This document shows, piece by piece, positions 49,901-54,866 of a stretch of 64,000 nucleotides of DNA. How positions within the stretch are numbered: position 1 is the first letter of the stretch; every line of letters begins with the position of its first letter. The translations under genes were made by a program, and so were the position numbers. The stretch comes from Bactericera cockerelli (taxonomy: Eukaryota; Arthropoda; Insecta; Hemiptera; Triozidae): the NCBI GenBank assembly GCA_024516035.1, contig CM044959.1:20046525-20110524 (forward strand), read 5' to 3'. The notes beneath the pieces were generated by a model, which was given only the letters and a program-made list of their open reading frames with translations, did no database searches and was not told the DNA's origin.

Positions 49901-51527
49901 TAAAGGTTTATTTATTTATAGTGACATTAAATACATAGTTTATAACAGCACCTGCTTGTATATTTGTCTTATTAAAATGAAACGTTTTCTTTAATAACAA
50001 TTCTTTAATAAAAAACATCCCTAAAAGTACAACAGCACTTACAGGGATTTTCATCACTAAAAGAGACGATTTAAGAAATGTAGAAATAAAAATAAATCTT
50101 ATAATCAGCGGGGCATGACTGACACTGATATCTCCATGGCTTTTGATTAATCACATTAATACTATGGTACTCAACATTTTTTTTTTTTTTTTTTGAATTT
50201 TTTTGTAATACTTAGTTGATTAGTTAGTGGGTGAGTCTACTCTCTCACGGTGGTTTCCACTTACTGGCCGCGACTGGTATGCAGCAGCAGCGTGACCAGG
50301 GTGGATGCCCCAGGGCACGTGCAGTTGTTCGCCAGTAGTGCGTACTTGAGCTCGTCCTCGCACACGATGAACTCTGCGAACTTTACGTGCAGCTTGTTCT
50401 CCGGGCGGAAGATCTGCACGTACTGTGGCACGTCAGGCGCGAAGTCCTTCACGGCCCAGGACCGCAGGATCGTATGCTCGTCCTGGAAGTATTTTTGGGA
50501 TCATCAGTATAATCAGTCAGTATAAAGTTATAAACAGAAAAATGAGAAGTTGTACTAGATGTACAGGCATCATTATTGTATTTGATGCCGGGATGGCATT
50601 TACACACTCAATCCTACATACATATATTATACCAATATATTATACTATTTATACCGACCTCAGTAGCTTGATCGATAAGGCGGCGGACTTGTAACCTGGA
50701 GGTCGGTGGTTCAAGTACCGGTTTCAGCAAAGATTTAGTAAAGCGAGTATGAGTAGATGTGACATCGCGAAAGTGATTAACACATGTATGATAACTTAAC
50801 CAATATATTATAGATACTAATTATATATGTATGTATGGAATCGAAAAACCAATTTCGATTTCATACAAATATTGAGCATGGATATTTATGAATGGTCGTG
50901 GTTTATGTCATATTGAAAATGGTAAATCCTTGAAAAAATTCAATTCTTAACTATTTGGTCCATTCACGTTTGGCTTTATATGATCGTACATATGATTGGA
51001 GATTGACCAGATTTATTATTATTAATTACTAGTGGGCTGTCGTCCGCTTTGCGGGCCGAGGCATGGCCGTGTAAGCAAAAATTCCTTTTTCGCCAATGGC
51101 AGGTGTTGTAGTGGGAATTTCGAAAAATTTCTTATTGCACATAAGACAAAGCTACCTACCAAATTTCAGCTTCCTAGGACTTACCAGTTCGGAGAAACAG
51201 TGATGAATCAGTGAGTGAGTCAGTCAGTGAGTGAAACTCTCTTTTATAAGTATAGATGTAGGTCGCTACTTATTAATTCAACACAATCATTAACTAATTT
51301 CACGTTTTACTTGTCACTTCACTTACGGCCGCCGTTTTGTCCGAGTAGTTGCGCGCGGCCAAGACGAAGCACGCCTCAGCCTCGTTCATGCGAGCTCGGG
51401 CGAGGTCCCCGTCCTTCAGGCAGGAGCCCTGGATGTAGATGACGCGCTGCGCCCAGATGGGGACCTGCAGGATCATGCGCATGGTGGTGTCCAGCTCCAT
51501 GGGCGACAGGAGCACCACGTAGTAGTT
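22732..51527 (-). CDS. Slo2: Slo2 sodium-activated potassium channel, 3' part (RCK1 to C-terminus), 17 exons
   Basis: High-conductance K+ channel of the SLO2/KCNT family; its large cytosolic gating ring (RCK1 and RCK2) senses intracellular sodium. Exons run from 51527 down to 22732 and encode RCK1 from [12 protein letters not shown], the [20 protein letters not shown] stretch, an acidic linker, RCK2 ([87 protein letters not shown]) and a Ser/Pro-rich tail ending TMV. Splice phases match at every junction except one 1-nt deficit inside exon 38880-39009. S1-S6, pore and the start of RCK1 lie outside or were not found. About 1000 codons are present without the 28472 cassette exon. Orthology with insect SLO2 is recognised from memory of the family. 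Confidence 0.93.
23083..23430 (-). mobile_element. tRNA-derived SINE, full length
   Basis: Minus strand: head GCCTCCGTAGCGTAACGGTTGTGACTACTGCCCGTAGTCC with a box-B-like GAGTCC, the shared body (GGCTGGGTGAGGTTAATGTGGGTAGCTGGTA, GGGTAAAACCCCCGTCC), then the tail GTCTAGACATTGGATC-like segment and CACCGTGATTTAGG. It is the counterpart of the copy at 63446. Confidence 0.85.
23519..23907. mobile_element. 389-bp MITE with long terminal inverted repeats
   Basis: Ends ATTCGCCTCTGACAACACA and its inverse, extending through AGAGGCGTAAAC (about 33 bp). TA lies on both flanks (23517-23518, 23908-23909), consistent with Tc1/mariner-type insertion. GGCGTAAA-like motifs recur inside. Confidence 0.75.
23978..24530. 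mobile_element. Inverted-repeat element with tandem TATGAGTTCGGTGC ends
   Basis: Left end: four copies of TGTATGAGTTCGGTGC or its GAATTC variant spaced ~40 bp with CGCCTAAAAAAGGTCA between them. Right end: the inverse motif three times (24445-24522). A ~45-bp tandem array lies between them. No target duplication resolved. Confidence 0.6.
24141..24312. repeat. ~45-bp tandem repeat (GGCATGGCCTTC unit), ~3.8 copies
   Basis: The unit starts GGCATGGCCTTCATTGTATT and contains TTACCTAACCCTACTATAAA. The same unit in inverse orientation flanks the palindrome at 45024-46679. Confidence 0.85.
24638..24827 (-). CDS. Slo2: Slo2 exon (C-terminal tail)
   Basis: 190 bp; acceptor gcttttccccag, donor gtgagtat. 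It encodes [20 protein letters not shown] and [14 protein letters not shown], a pair of RSNSLR repeats typical of insect SLO2. A second GT two bases upstream of the chosen donor (cagtgtga) would put the last exon out of frame. Confidence 0.88.
25035..25196 (-). mobile_element. 162-bp MITE copy 2
   Basis: Same length and family as the copy at 22473 but inverted; termini CCTCTTCGCGCCCAA / TTGGGCGCGAAGAGG, with GTAG duplicated at 25031-25034 and 25197-25200. The terminal inverted repeats are perfect over at least 15 bp. Confidence 0.87.
25201..26051. other. Slo2 intron, no further feature
   Basis: AT-rich; nothing recognised apart from simple A/T runs. Confidence 0.4.
26052..26264 (-). CDS. Slo2: Slo2 exon (C-terminal tail)
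   Basis: 213 bp; acceptor tgatttcag, donor gtgagtct. It encodes [20 protein letters not shown] and RKSNISFC, then a Gly/Pro/Arg-rich stretch. GC-rich compared with the flanking introns. Confidence 0.9.
26690..26990 (-). repeat. Dispersed repeat (CTCCGTGGCGGTGGCGC family)
   Basis: Contains TAATAGACGTTTTTGTAATACCTC, GGCGCTAAGTC, TAAGATAAGGTAAACCGACGC and GATGTTGTCTATTAATTTTG. The inverse blocks occur at 54245-54340 and 54812-54866, where a later insertion splits them. Confidence 0.55.
27132..27337 (-). CDS. Slo2: Slo2 exon (post-RCK2)
   Basis: 206 bp; acceptor tcttttccag, donor gtgagttt. It encodes [40 protein letters not shown] and KLEEGDI, conserved in insect and vertebrate SLO2. Confidence 0.94.
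28472..28558 (-). CDS. Slo2: Slo2 87-bp cassette exon
   Basis: Acceptor with a strong pyrimidine tract (cccccctctcactctag), donor gtaagcaa. It encodes 29 residues ([15 protein letters not shown] and [12 protein letters not shown]) with phase 0 at both ends, matching its neighbours, which also join without it. A basic, Cys-containing insert in the loop after RCK2. No homolog is recalled; called from splice sites, phase and open frame. Confidence 0.68.
28559..30582. other. Slo2 intron
   Basis: Simple T/A runs (29920-29935, 30003-30023) and a fragment (29090-29135) resembling the tRNA-Thr SINE tail TTTAGTAAAGCGAGTTTGAG. No exon seen. Confidence 0.4.
30583..30714 (-). CDS. Slo2: Slo2 exon (RCK2 end)
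   Basis: 132 bp, 44 codons, phase 0; acceptor aaaatttcag, donor gtcagttc. It encodes [20 protein letters not shown] and [11 protein letters not shown]. Confidence 0.94.
31180..31360 (+). repeat. Dispersed repeat R3, copy 1
   Basis: Segment from GGCTGGGGGACTATAAACAGG through TTGTCAATTATTAGCCTCC to CGTTCACGATGACGCCACCC, with a (GATGAT) end. Two other copies lie at 32437 and 41232. Ends and repeat tail resemble a retroposon; family unknown. Confidence 0.7.
31629..31814 (-). CDS. Slo2: Slo2 exon (RCK2)
   Basis: 186 bp, 62 codons, phase 0 at both ends; acceptor ctcgcctccag, donor gtgagtg. It encodes [20 protein letters not shown] and [21 protein letters not shown] 17-nt A run lies just beyond the donor. 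Confidence 0.95.
32437..32588 (+). repeat. Dispersed repeat R3, copy 2
   Basis: About 90% identical by eye to copy 1, in the same orientation, ending CACGATGACGCCACCCTAAG 30 bp from a Slo2 exon donor. Confidence 0.7.
32619..32865 (-). CDS. Slo2: Slo2 exon (RCK2)
   Basis: 247 bp; acceptor actcttccag, donor gtgagggt. It encodes [40 protein letters not shown] and [20 protein letters not shown] up to LSKMEK. A copy of a 160-bp dispersed repeat ends 27 bp from the donor. Confidence 0.95.
33519..33605 (+). mobile_element. tRNA-Thr-derived SINE, rearranged fragment
   Basis: CATTAGCTTGATCGATAATGCGGCGAATTTGTAACTTGGAGGTC, then a jump to CACGAAAGTTATCAACACAAGTATGATAA, so the box B and middle are deleted relative to the copy at 50658. 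Confidence 0.55.
33704..33948 (-). CDS. Slo2: Slo2 exon (RCK2)
   Basis: 245 bp; acceptor gaaatgacag, donor gtgagcg. It encodes [36 protein letters not shown] and the [20 protein letters not shown] stretch of RCK2. The end is split inside the Cys codon of SIDC. Confidence 0.95.
34233..34521 (+). repeat. 18-bp minisatellite, ~16 copies
   Basis: Unit GGGGAATGGACAATGGGT with scattered single-base variants (GGCGAATG, GGGAAATG, ATGCGTGG). Because 18 is a multiple of three, it gives long open frames on both strands; these are not genes. It lies in a Slo2 intron. Confidence 0.95.
34948..35053 (-). CDS. Slo2: Slo2 exon (RCK2 start)
   Basis: 106 bp; acceptor cctgtttcag, donor gtacgcc. It encodes [20 protein letters not shown] and [15 protein letters not shown], very conserved in SLO2. 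Confidence 0.95.
35054..36609. other. Slo2 intron, AT-rich
   Basis: A ~24-nt A run at 35270-35293; otherwise nothing recognised. Confidence 0.4.
36610..36672 (-). CDS. Slo2: Slo2 63-bp cassette exon
   Basis: Acceptor gttactctggcag, donor gtaagtcc. It encodes 21 residues in the phase set by its neighbours, including [17 protein letters not shown]. It is a multiple of three with identical entry and exit phase, and the flanking exons also join in frame without it (giving EKIAIVKG), so it is probably optional. Confidence 0.72.
36673..38879. other. Slo2 intron, AT-rich
   Basis: A small imperfect inverted repeat around GTGTATGTCA / GACATACACC (37170-37216) is the only structure noted. Confidence 0.4.
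38880..39009 (-). CDS. Slo2: Slo2 exon (acidic linker) with apparent 1-nt frameshift
   Basis: 130 bp; acceptor tttcccttcag, donor gtaagtta. The first part reads [13 protein letters not shown] in the incoming phase. After the run of eight G (38958-38965 on the plus strand) the family-like sequence ([20 protein letters not shown]) is in another frame. One extra G would restore both frame and the phase needed by the next exon. Probably an assembly error or polymorphic homopolymer. Confidence 0.85.
39520..39773 (+). mobile_element. 5S-rRNA-derived SINE, full length, with target duplication
   Basis: Head GCCAGCGTCGATGGCATGTTGAATACACC, then CCGAAGTTAAGCGACATC and GACTTGGATGGGTGACCA follow 5S rRNA through its internal promoter (box A and box C). 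The shared body starts at CGTGACGCTGGC and ends ACGTTAAACCCCACTTAAAA. Flanking 12-bp duplication AAAGAAGAATTA at 39508-39519 and 39774-39785. This is the reference copy of the family in this window. Confidence 0.92.
40278..40510 (-). CDS. Slo2: Slo2 exon (disordered linker)
   Basis: 233 bp; acceptor tctttttccag, donor gtacat (weak). It is GC-rich and encodes a Gly/Ser/Pro/His-rich linker ending [11 protein letters not shown], a conserved SLO2 motif. Phase 2 in, phase 0 out. Confidence 0.88.
40981..41204 (-). CDS. Slo2: Slo2 exon (RCK1-RCK2 linker start)
   Basis: 224 bp; acceptor ttcccccgcag, donor gtgagttt. It encodes [30 protein letters not shown] and [12 protein letters not shown], then an Asn-rich stretch that opens the disordered linker. 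An 7.8-kb intron full of transposons separates it from the preceding exon. Confidence 0.94.
41232..41398 (-). repeat. Dispersed repeat R3, copy 3 (inverted)
   Basis: Inverse of copies 1 and 2, starting TAGGGTGGCGTCATCGTGAA about 27 bp upstream of a Slo2 exon acceptor. Confidence 0.7.
41386..41842. repeat. Direct duplication of ~105 bp, 350 bp apart
   Basis: TGTAAAACACATAGCTAG...CAGTACAATATTCTGTTTATCC...AACATCATCTATC occurs at ~41386-41495 and ~41738-41842 with about 90% identity. Between them lies a degraded tRNA-like box B (GGTTTTCGAACCCGCGACCTC) in minus orientation. The second copy abuts the 541-bp palindrome. Confidence 0.7.
41843..42383. mobile_element. 541-bp near-perfect palindromic element
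   Basis: Termini TCCCCCCAAAAACACC, TA duplicated on both sides (41841-41842, 42384-42385). Arms of ~255 bp pair almost perfectly around a ~30-nt loop near 42105-42135. No coding. Probably a Tc1/mariner-type foldback MITE; the near identity of the arms points to recent origin or arm correction. Confidence 0.88.
43232..44890 (-). mobile_element. Jockey-like LINE, 5'-truncated
   Basis: Contains the reverse-transcriptase part of ORF2 and a ~35-bp 3' UTR, ending in an A tail (T run 43249-43266 on the plus strand). The 5' end is cut at ~44888, where ~45-bp GGCATGGCCTTC repeats begin. Orientation is the same as Slo2, in whose intron it lies. Confidence 0.85.
43302..44855 (-). CDS. Reverse transcriptase (partial ORF2, Jockey-like)
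   Basis: 517 residues open, continuing in frame upstream to ~44888 ([10 protein letters not shown]) without an ATG. It shows [87 protein letters not shown], the catalytic MFADDTAV, and the thumb/C-terminal [14 protein letters not shown] and [16 protein letters not shown]. The DxxxxFD motif reads LDFQLCFD, where most members have A before FD. The endonuclease domain is missing through 5' truncation, so the copy cannot move by itself. Confidence 0.9.
   Translation of the reverse strand: MNTQPTSSPPPEHISADSLILNQNEVPNTSSSAPNRTKWVSPQEINRFIHFLKQKKSPGHDCIPNIVLKNLSKKSVTLLTSILNACLSINYFPTQWKLATVIMLHKPGKPANSVFSYRPISLLPSLAKIFEKIIYSRLNKFIQKNNILPEHQFGFRDSRSTTYQICRINEIITSGFENLKFTLVAFLDFQLCFDKIWHEGLLIKLKNKKFPPYLIEIIKSYLSDRQFQIKINHALSVPKTIRAGVAQGSVLATILFNLYVADLPQPPNTQLAMFADDTAVIVVHDNVDTGRHILQSGLETICTWLNHWKISLNHSKSECKIFTLRRKYSDPSPIILNNVPVPWNADNSTVKYLGVLLDKSLTWRPHIVQKLKQANQRLGILYPIINRKTKLQRNLILLLYKTILRPLFTYACPAWSTASPTNLSKLQVFQNKILRIAVNAPWFIINKQLHQELRIETVRHHIKSLTKKCFIRLRKTNNHYKLGKKRTQTRLKRRLPQEILSDLSSGESLTSDEENTS
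44891..45021 (-). repeat. GGCATGGCCTTC tandem repeat, left of palindrome
   Basis: About three ~45-bp units in inverse orientation (AAGGCCATGCCTC, TAGTAGGGTTAGGTAAA). Matches the array at 24141. Confidence 0.8.
45024..46679. mobile_element. 1.66-kb palindromic foldback element with nested CAGGGTG modules
   Basis: Termini TACAGGGTGTCCCACCAAAC and inverse; TA duplicated (45022-45023, 46680-46681). Arms of ~715 bp at roughly 97% identity by eye; the centre (45743-45965) is weakly palindromic. Each arm is a series of modules that each open with ACAGGGTG (45024, 45150, 45278, 45414, 45554) and close with the inverse at mirror positions. The paired reading frames in the two arms are palindrome shadows, not genes. 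It is inserted into the GGCATGGCCTTC array. Confidence 0.9.
46682..46760 (-). repeat. GGCATGGCCTTC tandem repeat, right of palindrome
   Basis: Continuation of the array at 44891-45021 (GGCCATGCCTTGGGTTTAT, then AAGGCCATGCCTCAGG), split by the palindrome and containing an A run. Confidence 0.75.
46960..47045 (-). repeat. tRNA-like SINE head
   Basis: The minus strand reads GGGCAAGTGGGTATATAGCATACTAGGC then GACTTGGGTTCGATCCCC (box B). The arms do not fold into a proper tRNA. Confidence 0.45.
47283..47355 (-). repeat. tRNA-Asp-like SINE head
   Basis: Minus strand: CTTGTCTATTGGTAGCATGCTCGACCTGTCACCC (anticodon GTC) then CATGGGTTCGAATCCTGGCGGGG. The D arm is imperfect; probably a retroposon head or pseudogene. 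Confidence 0.5.
47356..49023. other. Slo2 intron remainder
   Basis: Contains a stretch (48095-48185) resembling 41495-41560 (GACACCAAATCTTGCCTTCTTGCATGAGG), indicating a further dispersed repeat, and a short direct repeat GACTAGGAGGCGTCAAACAG near 48256-48299. No exon. Confidence 0.4.
49024..49173 (-). CDS. Slo2: Slo2 exon (RCK1 end)
   Basis: 150 bp; acceptor tactttccag, donor gtaagaac. It encodes [20 protein letters not shown] and [13 protein letters not shown]. The split codons at both ends join correctly to the neighbours. Confidence 0.94.
49366..49470 (+). mobile_element. SINE body fragment
   Basis: CTCGGGCCCACTCAGGCTGGGTGAGGTTAATTTGAGTAG... GGTGAAATCCCCGTTGTAATATGAC matches the 5S-SINE body (39640 onward) with more divergence. 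No head remains. Confidence 0.7.
50265..50482 (-). CDS. Slo2: Slo2 exon (RCK1)
   Basis: 218 bp; acceptor acttccag, donor gtaagt. It encodes [16 protein letters not shown], the [20 protein letters not shown] strand and helix, and [13 protein letters not shown], highly conserved in SLO2. Confidence 0.95.
50658..50800 (+). mobile_element. tRNA-Thr-derived SINE
   Basis: GACCTCAGTAGCTTGATCGATAAGGCGGCGGACTTGTAACC (anticodon TGT), GGAGGTCGGTGGTTCAAGTACC (box B), then TTTAGTAAAGCGAGTATGAG and CGAAAGTGATTAACACATGTATGATAA. The best copy of its family here. Confidence 0.72.
51029..51256 (-). mobile_element. 228-bp non-autonomous Helitron
   Basis: The minus strand begins TCTATACTTATAAAAGAGAG and ends in a GC-rich hairpin region (GCAAAGCGGACGACAGCCC) plus CTAG, with A before and T after. 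Its end resembles that of the Helitron relic at 18012 (GCGAAGCGGGCGTAGCCCGCTAG). Contains CACTGACTGACTCACTCA near the start. It lies 70 bp downstream of a Slo2 exon donor. Confidence 0.85.
51327..51527 (-). CDS. Slo2: Slo2 exon (RCK1, first visible)
   Basis: 67 codons, phase 0 at both ends; acceptor cttgtcgccag and donor gtaagt. It encodes [13 protein letters not shown], the [20 protein letters not shown] helix and YSDKTAA of RCK1. Its 5' part is duplicated several times just upstream (51787-52720). Confidence 0.93.
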
Positions 51528-51548
51528 CTGGCGACAAGACAAGAGTGT

Positions 51549-51582
<34 letters not shown>

Positions 51583-51786
51583 ATTTTTTTTAAAAGGTGA
51601 TTATTTTATTCTCAAGTGTTGAGAATGAAATAATTTTCAAAAAGCGCCACAAACCGAGTAGGAGAAAGAGTGAGAAACTATATAAAAGGGGGGGGGGGCA
51701 AGTGTTGAGAATGAAATCATTTTCAAAAAGGGCCACAAACCGAGTAGGAGAGTAGGAGGGAGAGTGAGAAAGTACATAAAAGAGGG

Positions 51787-51846
51787 GATCATGCGCATGG
51801 TGGTGTCTAGCTCCATGGGCGACAGGAGCACCACGTAGTAGTTCTG
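51787..51846 (-). pseudogene. Partial copy of Slo2 RCK1 exon with acceptor
   Basis: The minus strand repeats the acceptor (cttgtcgccag) and the first ~19 codons of the exon at 51327-51527 ([18 protein letters not shown]), then breaks into repeat sequence. No donor at the normal place. Confidence 0.85.
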
Positions 51847-52220
51847 GCGACAAGGCAAGACAAGTGTTGAGAATGAAATATATTTTTTTTTTTAAAGATG
51901 AGTGTTTCACAGCCTTTTTTATTTCGTAGCCATGAAACAGGAGCTACTGTAGACGCTTGTGGTCTGTGTTGGAGCCTGCCCATCCCGTAGTATGCCTCCC
52001 CTCTGATGGGCGAGAAGTGACACAATACTTCCCATTTAGGTGCTGGGTCAACACGAGCTGGGTCAAATACTTTTCAAAAAGCGCCACAAACCGAGTAGGA
52101 GGGAGAGTGATAAAGTACAAAAGAGGGGGGAGGGAATAAGGGGGAGATAAAGGTTTATAATTTTTTCCTACAGTTTTAATAGGGAGTAAATTATTGAATT
52201 GACTATTGTACAACAACATA

Positions 52221-52245
52221 ACAGGAGGACCACGTAGTAGTTCTG
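52221..52245 (-). pseudogene. Short copy of Slo2 RCK1 exon start with acceptor
   Basis: Acceptor tgtcgccag plus AACTACTACGTGGTCCTCC, with an internal deletion. It is followed by the same upstream intron segment as the other copies (TTGAGAATGAAATCATTTTC). Confidence 0.75.
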
Positions 52246-52374
52246 GCGACAACGCAAGAGTGTTGAGAATGAAATCATTTTCAAAAAAAGCCACAAACCG
52301 AGTAGGAGGGAGATTGAGAAAGTACATAAAAGAGGGGGGGAGGGAATAAGAGGGGAACTTCGAAAAAATTTCGA

Positions 52375-52640
52375 AAAAATTCTGTTCCATCGAACCACGT
52401 GAGGCTGGCATTTCCGGCCCTACCCTGGCTGGGTGAGGTTAATGTGGGTAGCTGGTACGATTCCCAGCGAATGGAGGGTAAAACCCCCGTCCTAATCCAG
52501 GACGTTAAATCAAATAGAATCGTTGGCGTTAGGAAGGGCATCCAGCCGTAAAAAATGTGCCAAAACCATTCAACCTCAACAATGAGGTTGAACAACGTCG
52601 ACCCTGCTTGAGCGGGATAAGACAGAGTAAAAGAAGAAGG
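52375..52640 (+). mobile_element. SINE with shared body and GAAGAA-type 3' tail
   Basis: Body GTGAGGCTGGCATTTCCGGC...GGCTGGGTGAGGTTAATGTG...GGGTAAAACCCCCGTCC, then a different tail GTTGGCGTTAGGAAGGGCAT, CCAGCCGTAAAAAATGTGCC and AACCTCAACAATGAGGTTG ending AAAAGAAGAAGG. It links the shared body to the tail family seen at 7676 and 9138. The head is truncated. Confidence 0.75.
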
Positions 52641-52653
52641 AGGGAATAAGAGG

Positions 52654-52723
52654 GGACCTGCAGGATCATGCGCATGGTGGTGTCTAGCTCCATGGGCGAC
52701 AGGAGCACCACGTAGTAGTTCTG
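52654..52723 (-). pseudogene. Partial copy of Slo2 RCK1 exon with acceptor
   Basis: Repeats the acceptor and the first ~22 codons (to MRMILQVP). At the break the reading CTG CAG|gtcccc offers only a weak donor-like GT. It is the outermost copy. Confidence 0.85.
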
Positions 52724-53339
52724 GCGACAAGGCAAGAGTTGAGATTTTTTTTTTTTTTTAATTGGTTAATTTTATTTACAATCTCCTACAACATAGTGAA
52801 AATACAGTAATTGTAACAAGTAAAATATGATGATTTGTACATAACTTGAAGGAGAAGATATCCATTGATATCACTCCAATAGATAAGCACTATAAAGTGC
52901 ATCAGTGGTCTCCAAACATTGTCCATTGTGCCGTATCTGACAAGACCCAGGAGCGGTCATGAAAGAGTTTCTATAGCACTTGTGTTGTGCTTTCACCACC
53001 CTACCTAGATTAAAGAAATCTCTTTCATGACAACCCAAGATGGTCTGTGCAGACACCACACCCTGTGCAATGTTTGGGGTGGTTTAGTTAATCATCAAAC
53101 AGGTCGATGGGCCACGTTCTCTTCAATCTTCTGTGATGAGAGACTGGTTCATTGAGGACACGGAAAGTGTTGAGAATAAATAATTTTCAAAAAAAAGCCA
53201 CAAACCGAGTAGGAGAGTAGGAGGGAGAGTGAAAAAGTACATGAAAGAGGGGGGGAGGAAACAAGGGGGAGATAAAGGTTTATAATTTTTTCCTACAGTT
53301 TTAATAGGGAGTAAATTATTGAATTGACTATTGAAGTGT

Positions 53340-54244
53340 AAAATAGAATGGAATTATTCATTGTAATGATAACGATTGAAAATATTACATGAGTTTTTAC
53401 TATAATAATAATAATGTTATGAAAATTTATTCATTATTTTCACATAGTTTTCCGGATAAAGTTATAGATTTTTTTTTAAATCAATAGGTACTACGTATTA
53501 AAATTATAAAATAACATGGAGAAATAAAATTAAAATAAAATTTAAGATTCTAAATGAATGTACAAAATATTCCACTCGTTCCAAATTTCCTAAACATCGA
53601 AATATTAATTTTCTTTTTTCTCGAAAATTTCGAATAATTATATTGTCATGCACCAGACACTACCAGACAGTCATAATATAAAGTGATATTATTTTAAAAT
53701 ATTGGTGATAATAACACCATAACCTGCGGTTCCCCAAAAAATCTTTTTGGGACAGGATAAAAAGGTCATTTTAATGTTGTCATTATTATAATTCTTTTGG
53801 CTGTCAGCTATGAGAACAATATCATGAAGACGAGGCGGAAAAGAAAGCAGACACAAAGCAAATAAAAAAAAAAGTTTGAAAATTTCTAAAGATACTTTTC
53901 CTACCTCTGCGTTTTGAAATGTTTCGAAGACAAAACTTTCTTTCCAAGCAAAATTCTTTGCAGGCAAGTTTTTTTTTCTACGTATTTTGTCGTTTGCTGA
54001 TTTTGAAAAGAAAAATGAAGCTTTTAGAGCTCCAAACAGTTTAACCCTTTGAAATTCACAACTAAAGTTACCTATATTACCTAATGAATTATTTTCAAAA
54101 AATCACAATTATTATTTTATTGAAGATAAATATTTCTAGATGTACAATATTAGGTCATCCAATCTCACATTGATGTGCGGACTCTAATGTAATGATAATT
54201 ATAATTATTAGCTTCTATGTTACGATCAAGGAATCTAAGACTAT
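53340..54244. other. AT-rich, probable Slo2 intron, no gene seen
   Basis: No coding exon on either strand; the upstream Slo2 exon (start of RCK1) was sought here and not found. Confidence 0.4.
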
Positions 54245-54866
54245 TTTAATAGACAACATCAATAACCTAAGTTATTGTTAAGCGTTGGTTTTCCCTATCT
54301 TACACAGTACGCAATCCTTGTAAAGTATTGCGTACTTTAGAAAGTCGCAAAGTACAAAGTACAAAGAAACAAAATAGTCAACGAAAATGAAATATTAAAC
54401 TTTGAAAATTTATACATCTATACGCTTTTAACCAAACATTATTATAAAGAAAATTATAGAAGAACAGAAGACACAAATCATAACATGTGCATTATATAAC
54501 ACCAAGAGTCAACAATAATTATGGAGCAACAATAAGATCTTTTCAAATCCCAACTATGCTAAATAACATTCCAACAAATCTGAGAAATATTTTAAATGAA
54601 AATAAAATGAAGAAAGAGATTAAAAAATATTTGATAAATTGCAATAATGAAATTTAAATCAATATGGAAGACATAGATTAATGAAGAAATGATTTAACAT
54701 ATATTGTAAAATGTACCCTATCTCCCGAAAAGTACAAGAGTACTTAAGAGGAGGTAGATGATGTGACATAGTATGAAAATATGAATAAAAACAATTATTA
54801 TTATTATTATTGACTTAGCGCCACAGAGGTATTAAAAAAACGTCTATTAATTCCACCCTAAAATAT
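54245..54866. mobile_element. Dispersed repeat split by a LINE 3' fragment
   Basis: Halves at 54245-54340 and 54812-54866 match, in inverse, the continuous repeat at 26690-26990. The DNA between them carries the LINE fragment listed next and ends in an ATT repeat (54790-54808). Confidence 0.55.
54492..54660 (+). pseudogene. C-terminal fragment of a LINE reverse transcriptase
   Basis: Open for ~50 codons to a TAA: NNNYGATIRSFQIPTMLNNI, then ILNENKMKKEIKKYLIN. The T-R-x-F-x-IP ... K-x-x-KK-YL pattern is the usual end of CR1/Jockey-type ORF2. Followed by a 3' UTR and ATT-repeat tail, as in a 5'-truncated insertion. Confidence 0.5.

Larger units (their letters stand above)
51600..53340. repeat. 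Local segmental duplication upstream of Slo2 exon
   Basis: The block TTGAGAATGAAATCATTTTC...GCCACAAACCGAGTAGGAG...AGTACATAAAAGAGGGG occurs about five times (51615, 51705, 52068, 52266, 53167). TTTATAATTTTTTCCTACAG... occurs twice (52152, 53278). Retroposons with T runs (51883, 52744) are inserted among the copies. Confidence 0.8.
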
